From positions 1 through 64,000 of the forward strand of contig NZ_AUIC01000003.1 in the NCBI RefSeq assembly GCF_000423505.1: a stretch of DNA of 64,000 nt. The letters run 5' to 3'. The notes below the pieces were generated by a model. The model did no database searches. It saw only the letters and a list, made by a program, of their open reading frames with translations, and was not told the origin of the DNA. Below, in pieces: positions 41,354 to 49,940 of this stretch; the first letter of the stretch is position 1; every line of letters begins with the position of its first letter. The translations under genes were made by a program, and so were the position numbers. Source of the DNA: Pseudoclavibacter soli DSM 23366 (GTDB lineage: Bacteria; Actinomycetota; Actinomycetes; Actinomycetales; Microbacteriaceae).

Positions 41354-42469
41354 ATGACCTCAACCTCGATCGTCGATCGCGCAGTGGTGGGTGCGTCGGC
41401 GCCCGTAGCGCCCACCACCGCCGCGTCGGCCACAGTGCTCTCTGCCGAGCGAATCCATGCCGCACTCGAACGTGTCACGCACCCTGAGCGCATCAACCCG
41501 GTGCTCACTTCGCTGGGTATCCTCTCGTGGGTGGCCGTCGCTTTCACCGGCTTGGTGCCCAACCACGCTGATCTGCCGCTGCGCGACGGCGAGATCCTCA
41601 ATCGCACCGAGTCACTGTGGACTGCTTTGACGCTGGGCGTCGCGGCACTGGCGGCATTAGTCTGGGCAGCATCCGCGCTGCCCGGACGCCTCGGGGCTTG
41701 GGCACACGCGCGCACCGCGCGCGGGTCGGCCTGGCTGCTTGGGGCTGGGGTCTGGTTCCTGTTCTGGGTGCTGTCGACAGCAAAGTCCCTCCTGCTCAAG
41801 CCGCCCTATTTTGTGGCACCGCAAGAGATTCTTGGTGGCATCCTCGACGAAACCACCCTGCTGCTCGAAAGCCTCGGCAACTCGCTGCTGCTGTTGGGCA
41901 TCGGCTTTCTGGTCGGTCTGGTCACCGGTCTGCTCACGGGCGTCACGATCGGCTGGTATCAGGCCGCCAACTACTGGGTCAACCCGATTCTGATCTTCAT
42001 CGGGCCGGTGCCCTCCCTGGCTTGGGTGCCCATCGTGTTCGTGCTGGCGCCGACCGCTTACAGTGGCGCGGTGTTCATGATCGCCCTCAGCGTGTGGTTC
42101 CCGGTTTCGGTGCTCACCCGTGCCGGTGTGCTCAGCGTTCCCAAAGCCTATTTTGACGTCGCACAGACTGCCGGTGCCCGAGCATGGTTCCTTGTGCTGC
42201 GGGTGAGCCTGCCGGCCGCTCTGCCGAGTATCTTCACGGGCCTGTTCATGGCACTCGGCGCGTCGTTCGCCTCGCTGGTGGTCGCCGAGAGCTTCGGGGT
42301 GAACTCCGGGCTCGGCTGGTACCTCAACTGGAAGAAGAGCTGGGGCGACTTCAACGGTCTGTATGGCGGCATCATCGTGCTGATCCTCGTCTGCGGTGTC
42401 ACTCTGACCCTGCTGTTTCGCGTTCGCAGCTGGGTGCTGCGCTGGGAGAAGGAGTTGGTTCGATGGTGA
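41354..42469 (+). CDS. ABC transporter permease with N-terminal extension
   Basis: The 371-residue protein is a BPD-type permease of the SsuC/TauC/NrtB family; the domain covers about residues 165-360, with the EAA loop in DVAQTAGARAWFLVLRVSLP and about five membrane segments. Before it are three hydrophobic segments (51-69, 88-109, 124-146), where most SsuC-like proteins of about 260 residues have one. The first 45 residues are polar. It should form the membrane channel for the binding protein upstream. The ATPase gene starts inside its last codons. Confidence 0.9.
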   Translation: MTSTSIVDRAVVGASAPVAPTTAASATVLSAERIHAALERVTHPERINPVLTSLGILSWVAVAFTGLVPNHADLPLRDGEILNRTESLWTALTLGVAALAALVWAASALPGRLGAWAHARTARGSAWLLGAGVWFLFWVLSTAKSLLLKPPYFVAPQEILGGILDETTLLLESLGNSLLLLGIGFLVGLVTGLLTGVTIGWYQAANYWVNPILIFIGPVPSLAWVPIVFVLAPTAYSGAVFMIALSVWFPVSVLTRAGVLSVPKAYFDVAQTAGARAWFLVLRVSLPAALPSIFTGLFMALGASFASLVVAESFGVNSGLGWYLNWKKSWGDFNGLYGGIIVLILVCGVTLTLLFRVRSWVLRWEKELVRW

Positions 42470-43278
42470 GCACACACACGGCACAAAAGTCGGCCCAGGT
42501 CTCGATCACTCGCGTCACCCAGGCGTTTCGCAGCAATGGCAGCGATCTTGCCGTGCTCGACGACCTCACGTTGGATGCTGCTCCCGGAGAGTTCGTCGCA
42601 TTGGTCGGCCCCAGCGGGTGCGGCAAGTCGACGCTGCTGCGACTGCTGGCCGGCCTCGACCGACCCCTGTTCGGCACCCTCGAGGTCGATGGCACGCCGG
42701 TGCGCGCACCATCGCCAGATCGAGCCTTGGTCTTTCAAGACCCAACGCTGTTTCCGTGGCGCACGGTACGTCAGAACGTCGCACTGGGGCCGTCAGCACG
42801 AGGCGCCCTCAAGAAGTCACAGCAGCGCATCGAGGAGGCGCTTGAGCTGGTGAATCTCACTGACTTTGCCGATTCGTGGCCGGCCCAGCTCTCGGGAGGC
42901 ATGGCTCAACGTGCAGCTCTGGCTCGCGCGCTGGTCAACGATCCCTCAGTGCTGCTGCTCGACGAACCGCTTGGCAAACTCGATGCGCTCACGCGCCGGG
43001 TGCTGCAACAGGAGATTCTCTCGCTCTGGCAGCGCCAGCGATTCACTGCCTTTCTGGTCACCCATGACGTCAATGAGGCGCTGTTACTGAGTGACCGGGT
43101 TGTGGTGTTCTCGCCGCGCCCCGCACGCATCCGTGAGATCATCGAGATCAATCTACCGAGACCGCGTGACACCGCCTCCCCCGAGTTCATCGCTCTGCGT
43201 GAGAGAATTCTTGGGTTGCTTGACGAAGAGGGTGCCGGCCACGACCAGCCGACCCGTGAGACGGAGAGACACGACTGA
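42463..43278 (+). CDS. ABC transporter ATP-binding protein, nitrate/sulfonate type
   Basis: The 271-residue ATPase has Walker A GPSGCGKST (about 46-54), a Q-loop in VFQDPTLFPW, signature LSGGMAQR and Walker B LLLDEPLGKLD, as in SsuB/TauB/NrtD. The start at 42463 overlaps the permease end by 7 bases and is preceded by AAGGAG at 8 bases; a frame reaching back to 42184 only shadows the permease. The gene ends 2 bases before ycnI. Confidence 0.93.
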   Translation: MVSTHTAQKSAQVSITRVTQAFRSNGSDLAVLDDLTLDAAPGEFVALVGPSGCGKSTLLRLLAGLDRPLFGTLEVDGTPVRAPSPDRALVFQDPTLFPWRTVRQNVALGPSARGALKKSQQRIEEALELVNLTDFADSWPAQLSGGMAQRAALARALVNDPSVLLLDEPLGKLDALTRRVLQQEILSLWQRQRFTAFLVTHDVNEALLLSDRVVVFSPRPARIREIIEINLPRPRDTASPEFIALRERILGLLDEEGAGHDQPTRETERHD

Positions 43279-43280
43279 CC

Positions 43281-43961
43281 ATGACCGTGCGCACTGCCCG
43301 TATCGGGCGACCACTGATGGCATTCACACTGACGGCCGGCTTGGTCGTCGGTCCGGCAGCTGGCGGATTCGCCCACGTGGCGGTCGACGCCTCCTCCGAC
43401 GAACCAGGCGACTATTCAGTACTGACGTTTCGGGTGCCCACTGAGTCTGACACAGCCAATACCGTAAAGGTCGACACTCACCTGCCCACCGATACACCGT
43501 TCACCTCTGTGCGCGTGCTCCCGGTTGCGGGGTGGAGTGCACAGCTGGTGCGCACCGACTTCGACACCCCAGTGCAAGATGCTCATGGCAACACGCTCAC
43601 CAGTGCGGTCACTGAGGTCATCTGGACAGCTACCGGCGCCGGTATCGCGCCTGATGAGTTCGGCGAGTTCACCGTGCAGGTCGGCCCGCTGCCCGACAGT
43701 GGCACCGTCTACTTCCCCACCGTGCAGACCTATTCCGACGGCACCACTGCAGCATGGAGTCAGCAGGCCGACCCCAGCCAGCCCGAGCCGGCAACTCCGG
43801 CACCGCTGGTGACCGTCGCTGAAGCCGACGACGATGCCGACACCGCGCAGCCTGTCGAAGTACCCGGCGCGCTGTGGGCACTTTCAGCAGGTGGGGCCAC
43901 CGCTGCCCTCGGGGCCCTTGTGCTCTCCGTGATCGCGCTGCGTCGTATTGGGCGCCCTTGA
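43281..43961 (+). CDS. ycnI: YcnI-like copper-binding protein (DUF1775)
   Basis: The 226-residue protein has a signal peptide ending near residue 31; the mature chain would begin with His32 (FAHVAVD), the N-terminal histidine that forms the copper brace in YcnI. A conserved tryptophan near the site is in EVIWTATG. The DUF1775 domain is followed by a Pro/Asp-rich linker and one C-terminal membrane helix. In Bacillus, ycnI and ycnJ are copper-regulated and adjacent; here the same pair follows an ABC importer with only 2 bases between. Confidence 0.92.
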   Translation: MTVRTARIGRPLMAFTLTAGLVVGPAAGGFAHVAVDASSDEPGDYSVLTFRVPTESDTANTVKVDTHLPTDTPFTSVRVLPVAGWSAQLVRTDFDTPVQDAHGNTLTSAVTEVIWTATGAGIAPDEFGEFTVQVGPLPDSGTVYFPTVQTYSDGTTAAWSQQADPSQPEPATPAPLVTVAEADDDADTAQPVEVPGALWALSAGGATAALGALVLSVIALRRIGRP

Positions 43962-43963
43962 CC

Positions 43964-45658
43964 GTGGCTGCGCGCGCGCGTTCTCTTTCCTCACTGGCTG
44001 CTCTGGCACTCCTACTCACGTTGCAGGCAGTCTTCGGCGTGATCTTTGCCGACTCGGCCTCCGCACATGCCTATGTCATCGCGACTGATCCGGCCAATGG
44101 CACCGAACTCGACGAGGCACCGACGCAGGTGACCGTGACCTTCGACGAGGCGGTCACCTTCACCGGGCGCGAAGGTGCTGTGCGGGTCATCGATTCCGAG
44201 GGCAATCGAGTCGACACCGACGCAGCGACCCTCGATGATGATCGCCTCGTGCTGCGCATCCCGCTGCAGACCGACCTGCCTGAGGGGCTCTACGTCGCGA
44301 GCTGGTCTCTGGTCTCAGCAGATACGCATCCGATCGGAGGCTCACTGCAGTTCGGCTACGGAGTGCCGGCTACTGCGCTGGTCGCCGAAGATGCCGTGCA
44401 GCCCGATGCCCGCCTGACTGCTGCGGTCGGTATCACCAAGGCGATCACCTACGGCGGACTCGCCCTGGGCTTCGGTCTGCTGCCCACCGCTTTGCTGCTG
44501 GCTGCCGAACAGCGGCAGCAACGCGCCGCTCGCCGAGCGGCGCTCATCGGTCTGGGCATCACGGTGATCTCCTCAACCGTGCAACTCGTGCTGCAATATG
44601 CCTGGACCATCTCAGCCGCGCCAGACGACGGCACCGGATGGAGCGGTTTCTGGACGTTCAGCTCCAGCGCCTATGGCACCGCCATCGGCCTGCGCGTGCT
44701 GATCTGTCTCGCCGCAGCCTGGCTGGTGGCGACCTGGTCACAGACCACCCGTGCGCGCATCCTTGCTCTCATCGGGCTCGGCGTGGCCGCTGTGGCAACC
44801 GTTGTGCAGAACGGGCATGGCGGCGCAGGGGCATGGTGGCAGTATCTCTTCACGCTGGTGCACGGGGTTGCCGCGGTCACCTGGATCGGCGGGCTGCTCG
44901 CAATGGGCTGGCTTCTGCTGCTACAGCGGCTCACCGCGGCGCGACTGCGACAACTGCCTTGGTGGTCGCTATTCGCTGGCATCAGCGTGGCCGCGCTCGT
45001 GATCTCGGGGCTCGTGCAGTCGCTCGCTCAGGTGGGCTACCCAGGCGCATTGTTCACCACACAGTACGGACTCGTTCTTTCGGCCAAGCTCGTGCTCGCC
45101 ATCGTCGCCTTGGCGCTGGGCGCCTGGGGGTTCGTATGGGTACGGCGACAGCTGCGCGAGTCGACCACTGGGCGACCGGCCGAAGGGCAGACCGCACGGT
45201 TGCGTCATCGTGTGCGCATCGAGGCGATCGCAGCCATTGGCATCATCGCGCTCTCGGGGGTGCTCTCGTCGCTGACACCTGCCAAAGCGGCGTATGCTCC
45301 GGTGACAACGGCACAGACCGCTGCGGGCCCGTATGATTTGACGGTCACGATCTCGCCGACGCGCTTGGGCCCTGAGACGATCACGGTGATCGCCGTGCGA
45401 CGCAGCGGCGACGATAACACCCCATTGGCACAGCAGGTCGAGGTGTCACTCAGTCAGCCCGACGGTGGTGTGCAGGCACTTGCCGTGGAGATGCCCTACC
45501 GGGTGCCCCAGAGCATCAGCTCAGGGCAGCCGACTCCGGTGCGCTTCACCAGTCAAACGGTCACGGTGCCGAGCACCGGCGAATGGACCGCCATGGTGAC
45601 GGTCGTCGACAGCGAGATCGAGCAGTATACGAAGACGGTGGTCTTCACCGTCGAGTGA
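43964..45658 (+). CDS. CopC-CopD fusion copper transport protein (YcnJ-like)
   Basis: The protein of about 564 residues has a signal peptide ending in ADSASA, so that His35 becomes the N-terminal copper ligand of a CopC domain (about 35-130, closing with SADTHPIGGSLQFGYG). A CopD domain with about eight membrane segments follows (about 145-425), and an extracytoplasmic C-terminal domain (about 430-564) ends it. The family imports copper or moves it across the membrane. I use the GTG at 43964; a TTG at 43958 that overlaps the ycnI stop (TTGA) is an equal alternative. No clear ribosome binding site is seen, so translation is probably coupled. Confidence 0.9.
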   Translation: MAARARSLSSLAALALLLTLQAVFGVIFADSASAHAYVIATDPANGTELDEAPTQVTVTFDEAVTFTGREGAVRVIDSEGNRVDTDAATLDDDRLVLRIPLQTDLPEGLYVASWSLVSADTHPIGGSLQFGYGVPATALVAEDAVQPDARLTAAVGITKAITYGGLALGFGLLPTALLLAAEQRQQRAARRAALIGLGITVISSTVQLVLQYAWTISAAPDDGTGWSGFWTFSSSAYGTAIGLRVLICLAAAWLVATWSQTTRARILALIGLGVAAVATVVQNGHGGAGAWWQYLFTLVHGVAAVTWIGGLLAMGWLLLLQRLTAARLRQLPWWSLFAGISVAALVISGLVQSLAQVGYPGALFTTQYGLVLSAKLVLAIVALALGAWGFVWVRRQLRESTTGRPAEGQTARLRHRVRIEAIAAIGIIALSGVLSSLTPAKAAYAPVTTAQTAAGPYDLTVTISPTRLGPETITVIAVRRSGDDNTPLAQQVEVSLSQPDGGVQALAVEMPYRVPQSISSGQPTPVRFTSQTVTVPSTGEWTAMVTVVDSEIEQYTKTVVFTVE

Positions 45659-45663
45659 GACGC

Positions 45664-45703
45664 ACAGAGCCCGTTGCATCGAAGATGACGCAACGGGCTC
45701 TGT
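45664..45703. terminator. Bidirectional terminator between copCD and sufT
   Basis: A perfect 14-bp stem (ACAGAGCCCGTTGC with GCAACGGGCTCTGT) with a 12-base loop begins 5 bases after the copCD stop; the convergent suf operon ends 24 bases away. Confidence 0.85.
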
Positions 45704-45727
45704 ATGCGGGTCGGGTGAACCCTCGAG

Positions 45728-46054
45728 TCAGAACGCAAACCCCAAGGCACGCATCATGTCGCGGCCTTCTGGAGTGATGCGCTCCGGCCCCCACGGGGGC
45801 ATCCATACCCAGTTGATGCGGAAGGAGTCGACAACACCGTTGAGTGACGCACTGATCTGCTCTTCAAGCACATCGGTCAGCGGGCAGCCCGCTGACGTAA
45901 GCGTCATGCTGATCACCAGTTCGCCCTCATCGTCGAACGACAGGTCGTAGATCAGCCCCAGGTCGACGATGTTGATGTCGAGCTCGGGGTCGACGACCTC
46001 ACGAAGCGAATCTTCGATCTGGTCGTACTTCTCGGGCGTCGGCTCGGTCGTCAT
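45728..46054 (-). CDS. sufT: SufT-like metal-sulfur cluster assembly factor (DUF59/MIP18)
   Basis: The 108-residue protein is a single DUF59 domain: EVVDPELDINIVDLGL near 19-34 and MTLTSAGCPLTDVLEEQI near 50-67, with the conserved Cys57 thought to handle clusters. It matures Fe-S proteins. It overlaps the sufC stop by one base (TGATG) and ends the operon. In many actinobacteria sufS and sufU come between sufC and sufT; here they do not. Confidence 0.93.
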   Translation of the reverse strand: MTTEPTPEKYDQIEDSLREVVDPELDINIVDLGLIYDLSFDDEGELVISMTLTSAGCPLTDVLEEQISASLNGVVDSFRINWVWMPPWGPERITPEGRDMMRALGFAF

Positions 46055-46821
46055 CAGACCAGCGCCTCATTGGGATCGAGGAAGCGATCGTAGCCTTCGT
46101 CTTCGAGGCGTTCAGCCAGCTCGGGGCCGCCCTCTTCGACGATGTGTCCCTTGACGAACACGTGCACGAACTGCGGCTTGATGTAGCGCAGAATACGGGT
46201 GTAGTGCGTGATGAGCAGCAGACCGGTGTCGTTCTGCTCGTGCACGCGGTTCACGCCTTCAGAGACGATACGCAGGGCATCGACGTCAAGGCCCGAGTCG
46301 GTCTCGTCGAGCACGGCGAACTTCGGCTTGAGCAGCTCCATCTGAAGAATCTCATGGCGCTTCTTCTCACCGCCCGAGAAGTTCTCGTTGACGTTGCGCT
46401 CCAAGAAGTCGTCGCTCATGCGCAGCTCTTTCATGGAGCCCTTGACCTGCTTGACCCAGTCGCGCAGCTTCGGGGCTTCACCGTCGATGGCGGTCTTGGC
46501 GGTGCGCAGGAAGTTGCTCACCGTGACGCCCGGAATCTCAACCGGGTACTGCATGGCCAAGAACAGACCCGCGCGGGCCCGCTCATCGGCGCTCTTGTCG
46601 AGCAGTTCTTCACCGTCGAGCTTCACCGAGCCGCCCTTGATGATGTAGCCGGGATGGCCGGCGACAGCATAGGCCAGAGTCGACTTGCCTGAGCCGTTCG
46701 GGCCCATGATGGCGTGGATCTCGCCGGTGTTGACCGTGAGGTTGACGCCGTTGAGGATCGGCTTCTCACCCTGATCGGTCTCGACGCTGACCTTGAGGTC
46801 GCGGATTTCGAGTGATGACAT
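46054..46821 (-). CDS. sufC: Fe-S cluster assembly ATPase SufC
   Basis: The 255-residue protein is the ABC-type ATPase of the SufBCD scaffold. Walker A is GPNGSGKST (about 36-44), the signature is FSGGEKKR and Walker B reads AVLDETDSGLD, the form typical of SufC. The start at 46821 (MSSLEIRD) follows AAGGAA; a longer frame to 46872 runs back into the Rieske gene. It is followed at once by sufT. Confidence 0.97.
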   Translation of the reverse strand: MSSLEIRDLKVSVETDQGEKPILNGVNLTVNTGEIHAIMGPNGSGKSTLAYAVAGHPGYIIKGGSVKLDGEELLDKSADERARAGLFLAMQYPVEIPGVTVSNFLRTAKTAIDGEAPKLRDWVKQVKGSMKELRMSDDFLERNVNENFSGGEKKRHEILQMELLKPKFAVLDETDSGLDVDALRIVSEGVNRVHEQNDTGLLLITHYTRILRYIKPQFVHVFVKGHIVEEGGPELAERLEDEGYDRFLDPNEALV

Positions 46822-46843
46822 GCTGTGTTCCTTCTGTGCCTGT

Positions 46844-47191
46844 CTAGGCTTCTTCGGTGACGATCTCGCCACGGGGATTGATGTAGATGTCGCCGTCTAC
46901 CACCTGCACGTGGTAGACCGGCACCGGCTCATAGGCCGGCAGAGTGAGCGGACGACCTGTGGTGAGGTCGAACTTGGAGCCATGTGCCCAGCACTCGAGC
47001 GTGCAGCCCTCGACAAACCCTTCGGCCAGCGAGATATCGCCATGCGAGCAGCGATCACCGATGGCGTGTACCTCACCGTCGGCGGTCTTGACCAGCGCGA
47101 TCGGCTCGTCGCCGATGATGATGCGCAGTGGTGACTCGGCCTGCACGTCGTCGACGGGGCAGATGCGCATCAGGTCTGAGGTTTCGGCCAT
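46844..47191 (-). CDS. Rieske-type ferredoxin in the suf operon
   Basis: The 115-residue protein is a small Rieske 2Fe-2S protein: ligands are Cys and His of RCSHGDISLA (from residue 47) and of LECWAHGSKFD (from 65). It has no signal peptide or membrane helix, so it is a cytoplasmic electron carrier of the type found between sufD and sufC in actinobacteria. It may give electrons during cluster assembly. The gene starts 4 bases after sufD and ends 22 bases before sufC. Confidence 0.93.
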   Translation of the reverse strand: MAETSDLMRICPVDDVQAESPLRIIIGDEPIALVKTADGEVHAIGDRCSHGDISLAEGFVEGCTLECWAHGSKFDLTTGRPLTLPAYEPVPVYHVQVVDGDIYINPRGEIVTEEA

Positions 47192-47195
47192 GCGA

Positions 47196-48365
47196 TCACA
47201 CCTCCACGTCGGCGAGCTCTGCCTCGATGGCTGCCTCGAGACGTTCTTCCAGCGGAGCGAAGCCGATACGTTGGATCACCTCGACCAAGAAGCCGCGCAC
47301 GACAATGCGCTTGGCCTCTTTTTCAGAGATGCCGCGAGACTGGAAGTAGAACAGCTGTTCGTCGTCGAAGCGGCCTGTTGCCGAAGCATGACCAGCGCCG
47401 ATGATCTCACCGGTCTCGATCTCGAGGTTGGGCACCGAATCGGCACGGGCACCGTCGGTCAGCAGCAGGTTGCGGTTGAGCTCATAGGTGTCGGTGCCCT
47501 CGGCCTCCGAGCGGATGAGCACATCGCCGATCCAAACGGTGCGGGCCTCATCACCCTGCAGCGCACCCTTATACGTGACTCGCGAGACGCAATTGGGCTC
47601 GTTGTGGTCAACGTAGACCTGCTGTTCGAGGTGCTGGCCGGCATCGGCGAAGTACACGCCGTCAAGCTCGACATTGCCGCCCGGCCCAGCGAAGCGCGCC
47701 GACGGGTTGACCCGCACCAAGTCGCCGCCGAGGTTGACCTCGACGTGGCGCACATGCGCGCCACGTCCGACGTTGATGAAGTGCTCGGCGTCGTGCACCG
47801 CGGTGGGGCCCCACTCTTGAATCGAGATGATGGTCAGCGAGGCCTCAGCCTCGACATTGATCTCGACGTTCTCGGCCAGACGAGCGTCGCCCTGGTTCTC
47901 GAGCACCACAATCGCCTTGCTGTGGTGGCGTGCGGTGATCACCGTATGCGCCGCGCGCGGGGTTTCGCCCAGCTCGGCACGAGTGATCACGACCGGTTCG
48001 GCGAGCTCTTGCTCGGCATCGATGGTGATCGACAGCACCTGCTCGAAGCCGCTCCACGCTGCGGCAGAGACGTAGTCTTCAGGTGTGGTCTGGGAGCTGC
48101 CGACCACGCCATCGTCGCGGCCGACCCATTCGGCGTGCGATCCCTCGGGGGTTACTGCCGCATAGGGGTAGGGTGCGCCGTCAAGCACGTCGAGCAGTGG
48201 CGAGAGACGGTCGAGCGGGGTGTTCTTCCAGACCAGCTCTCGCACTGACGGTTTGCCGAACTCGGCTACATCGGTTGACGCAAAGCGTGCCGAACGCGTC
48301 TGCACGGGAACTTGATAGCCATGGCTGTGCTCCCCAATGCCTGGTTGTGTCACGATCTCGGTCAC
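47196..48365 (-). CDS. sufD: Fe-S cluster assembly scaffold protein SufD
   Basis: SufD (389 residues) forms the SufBCD scaffold with SufB and SufC. The core is a right-handed beta-helix; the family's C-terminal part is seen in IIGAGHASATGRFDDEQLFY near 318 and ISEKEAKRIVVRGFL near 344. It starts 2 bases after sufB. SufD shares the fold of SufB but lacks the SufB-type Cys-rich N-terminus. Confidence 0.96.
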   Translation of the reverse strand: MTEIVTQPGIGEHSHGYQVPVQTRSARFASTDVAEFGKPSVRELVWKNTPLDRLSPLLDVLDGAPYPYAAVTPEGSHAEWVGRDDGVVGSSQTTPEDYVSAAAWSGFEQVLSITIDAEQELAEPVVITRAELGETPRAAHTVITARHHSKAIVVLENQGDARLAENVEINVEAEASLTIISIQEWGPTAVHDAEHFINVGRGAHVRHVEVNLGGDLVRVNPSARFAGPGGNVELDGVYFADAGQHLEQQVYVDHNEPNCVSRVTYKGALQGDEARTVWIGDVLIRSEAEGTDTYELNRNLLLTDGARADSVPNLEIETGEIIGAGHASATGRFDDEQLFYFQSRGISEKEAKRIVVRGFLVEVIQRIGFAPLEERLEAAIEAELADVEV

Positions 48366-48367
48366 GG

Positions 48368-49786
48368 TTAGCCCACGGCCCCTTCCATCTGGAGTTCGAT
48401 CAGTTTGTTGAGTTCGAGCGCGTATTCCATAGGAAGCTCACGCGCAATCGGCTCGATAAAGCCACGGATGATCATGGCCATGGCCTCGTCTTCGGGCATC
48501 CCGCGGCTCATCAGGTAGAACAGCTGTTCGTCGCTGACCTTCGAGACTGTGGCCTCGTGACCCATGGTGACGTCGTCGACCCGGATGTCGACGGCCGGAT
48601 AGGTGTCTGAACGCGAGATGTCATCAACCAGCAGAGCGTCACAACGCACCGTGTTAGCCGAGTGGTGAGCGTTCTCACCGAAGCGCACCTCACCGCGATA
48701 TCCGGCACGCCCACCGCCACGAGCAATCGACTTGGAGACGATCGACGAGGAGGTGTACGGAGCGAGATGGATCATCTTGGCGCCAGGGTCTTGGTGCTGA
48801 CCCTCGCCGGCAAAGGCCACGGAAAGCGTCTCGCCACGGGCGTGCTCACCCACCAAGTACACGCTCGGGTATTTCATGGTCACCTTGGAGCCGATGTTGC
48901 CGTCGATCCACTCCATGGTGGCGCCCTCGTGCGCAATTGCGCGCTTGGTGACCAAGTTGTAGACGTTGTTCGACCAGTTCTGGATCGTGGTGTAGCGCAC
49001 TCGGGCGTTCTTCTTCACGATGATCTCGACCACGGCGGAGTGCAGCGAGTCGCTCTTGTAGATCGGCGCCGTGCAGCCTTCGATGTAGTGCACGTAGGAG
49101 TCTTCGTCGGCGATGATGAGCGTGCGCTCGAACTGCCCCATGTTCTCGGTGTTGATGCGGAAGTATGCCTGCAGCGGGATCTCGACATGCACACCCTTGG
49201 GCACATACACGAACGAGCCGCCCGACCACACCGCCGTGTTGAGCGCAGCAAACTTGTTGTCGCCGGCGGGGATCACCGTGCCGAAGTACTCTTCGAAGAA
49301 CTCCGGATGCTCTTTGAGCGCAGTGTCGGTGTCAAGGAAGATGACGCCCTGCTCTTCGAGGTCTTCGCGAATCTGGTGGTACACCACCTCAGACTCGTAC
49401 TGAGCCGCAACACCGGCAACGAGGCGCTGACGTTCGGCCTCGGGAATGCCAAGCTTCTCGTAGGTCTTGCGGATGTCTTCTGGCAGCTCTTCCCAAGACT
49501 CGGCCTGCTTTTCGGTGGAGCGCACGAAGTACTTGATGTTGTCGAAGTCGATGCCGCTGAGGTCTGCACCCCACATCGGCATGGGCTTGCGCGCAAACAT
49601 CTGCAGGCCCTTGAGGCGGCGATCGAGCATCCATTGAGGCTCGTTCTTCAGCCGTGAGATCTCGCGAACTACGCTTTCGTCGAGCCCTCTGCGGGCGTGC
49701 GAGCCAGCCTCGTCGGAGTCGGCCCAGCCGAACTCGTAGTTGCCGAGCCCCTCGAGTTCGGGGTTCTGCTCGAGAATATCGCTCAC
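48368..49786 (-). CDS. sufB: Fe-S cluster assembly scaffold protein SufB
   Basis: SufB is the main scaffold on which clusters are built. From the GTG at 49784-49786 it has 472 residues, the usual SufB length, and starts [25 protein letters not shown]-type and beta-helix stretches such as [20 protein letters not shown] (about 240) and [13 protein letters not shown] (about 395) are typical. GAGAGG lies upstream; a longer frame to 50224 overlaps ctaA on the other strand and is not conserved. It is the first gene of the operon. No sufR-type regulator is adjacent; ctaA is divergent. Confidence 0.96.
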   Translation of the reverse strand: MSDILEQNPELEGLGNYEFGWADSDEAGSHARRGLDESVVREISRLKNEPQWMLDRRLKGLQMFARKPMPMWGADLSGIDFDNIKYFVRSTEKQAESWEELPEDIRKTYEKLGIPEAERQRLVAGVAAQYESEVVYHQIREDLEEQGVIFLDTDTALKEHPEFFEEYFGTVIPAGDNKFAALNTAVWSGGSFVYVPKGVHVEIPLQAYFRINTENMGQFERTLIIADEDSYVHYIEGCTAPIYKSDSLHSAVVEIIVKKNARVRYTTIQNWSNNVYNLVTKRAIAHEGATMEWIDGNIGSKVTMKYPSVYLVGEHARGETLSVAFAGEGQHQDPGAKMIHLAPYTSSSIVSKSIARGGGRAGYRGEVRFGENAHHSANTVRCDALLVDDISRSDTYPAVDIRVDDVTMGHEATVSKVSDEQLFYLMSRGMPEDEAMAMIIRGFIEPIARELPMEYALELNKLIELQMEGAVG

Positions 49787-49822
49787 TGTGTGTTCCTCTC
49801 TGCCCTCGCAAACGGTTGTCGC

Positions 49823-49847
49823 CGTCGGGCATGCCCGCCTGCCGACG
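49823..49847. repeat. Inverted repeat in the sufB leader region
   Basis: CGTCGG (49823-49828) and CCGACG (49842-49847) flank a GC-rich core that holds the palindrome CGGGCATGCCCG (49826-49837). It lies about 37-61 bases upstream of sufB and could be an operator or a leader hairpin. It does not resemble known SufR sites. Confidence 0.35.
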
Positions 49848-49928
49848 AGCAAAACAACTCTAACGTCATTGTCGTAGAAAGTAACGTTTCGCCGGGCTGG
49901 TCGAATTCCCGCTTTGGGCAACTCGGGC

Positions 49929-49934
49929 CATAAT
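49929..49934 (+). promoter_or_regulatory. -10 box of ctaA, probably leaderless
   Basis: CATAAT ends 6 bases before the ctaA ATG. A transcript from this box would begin at about the start codon. Confidence 0.4.
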
Positions 49935-49940
49935 TGAGGT

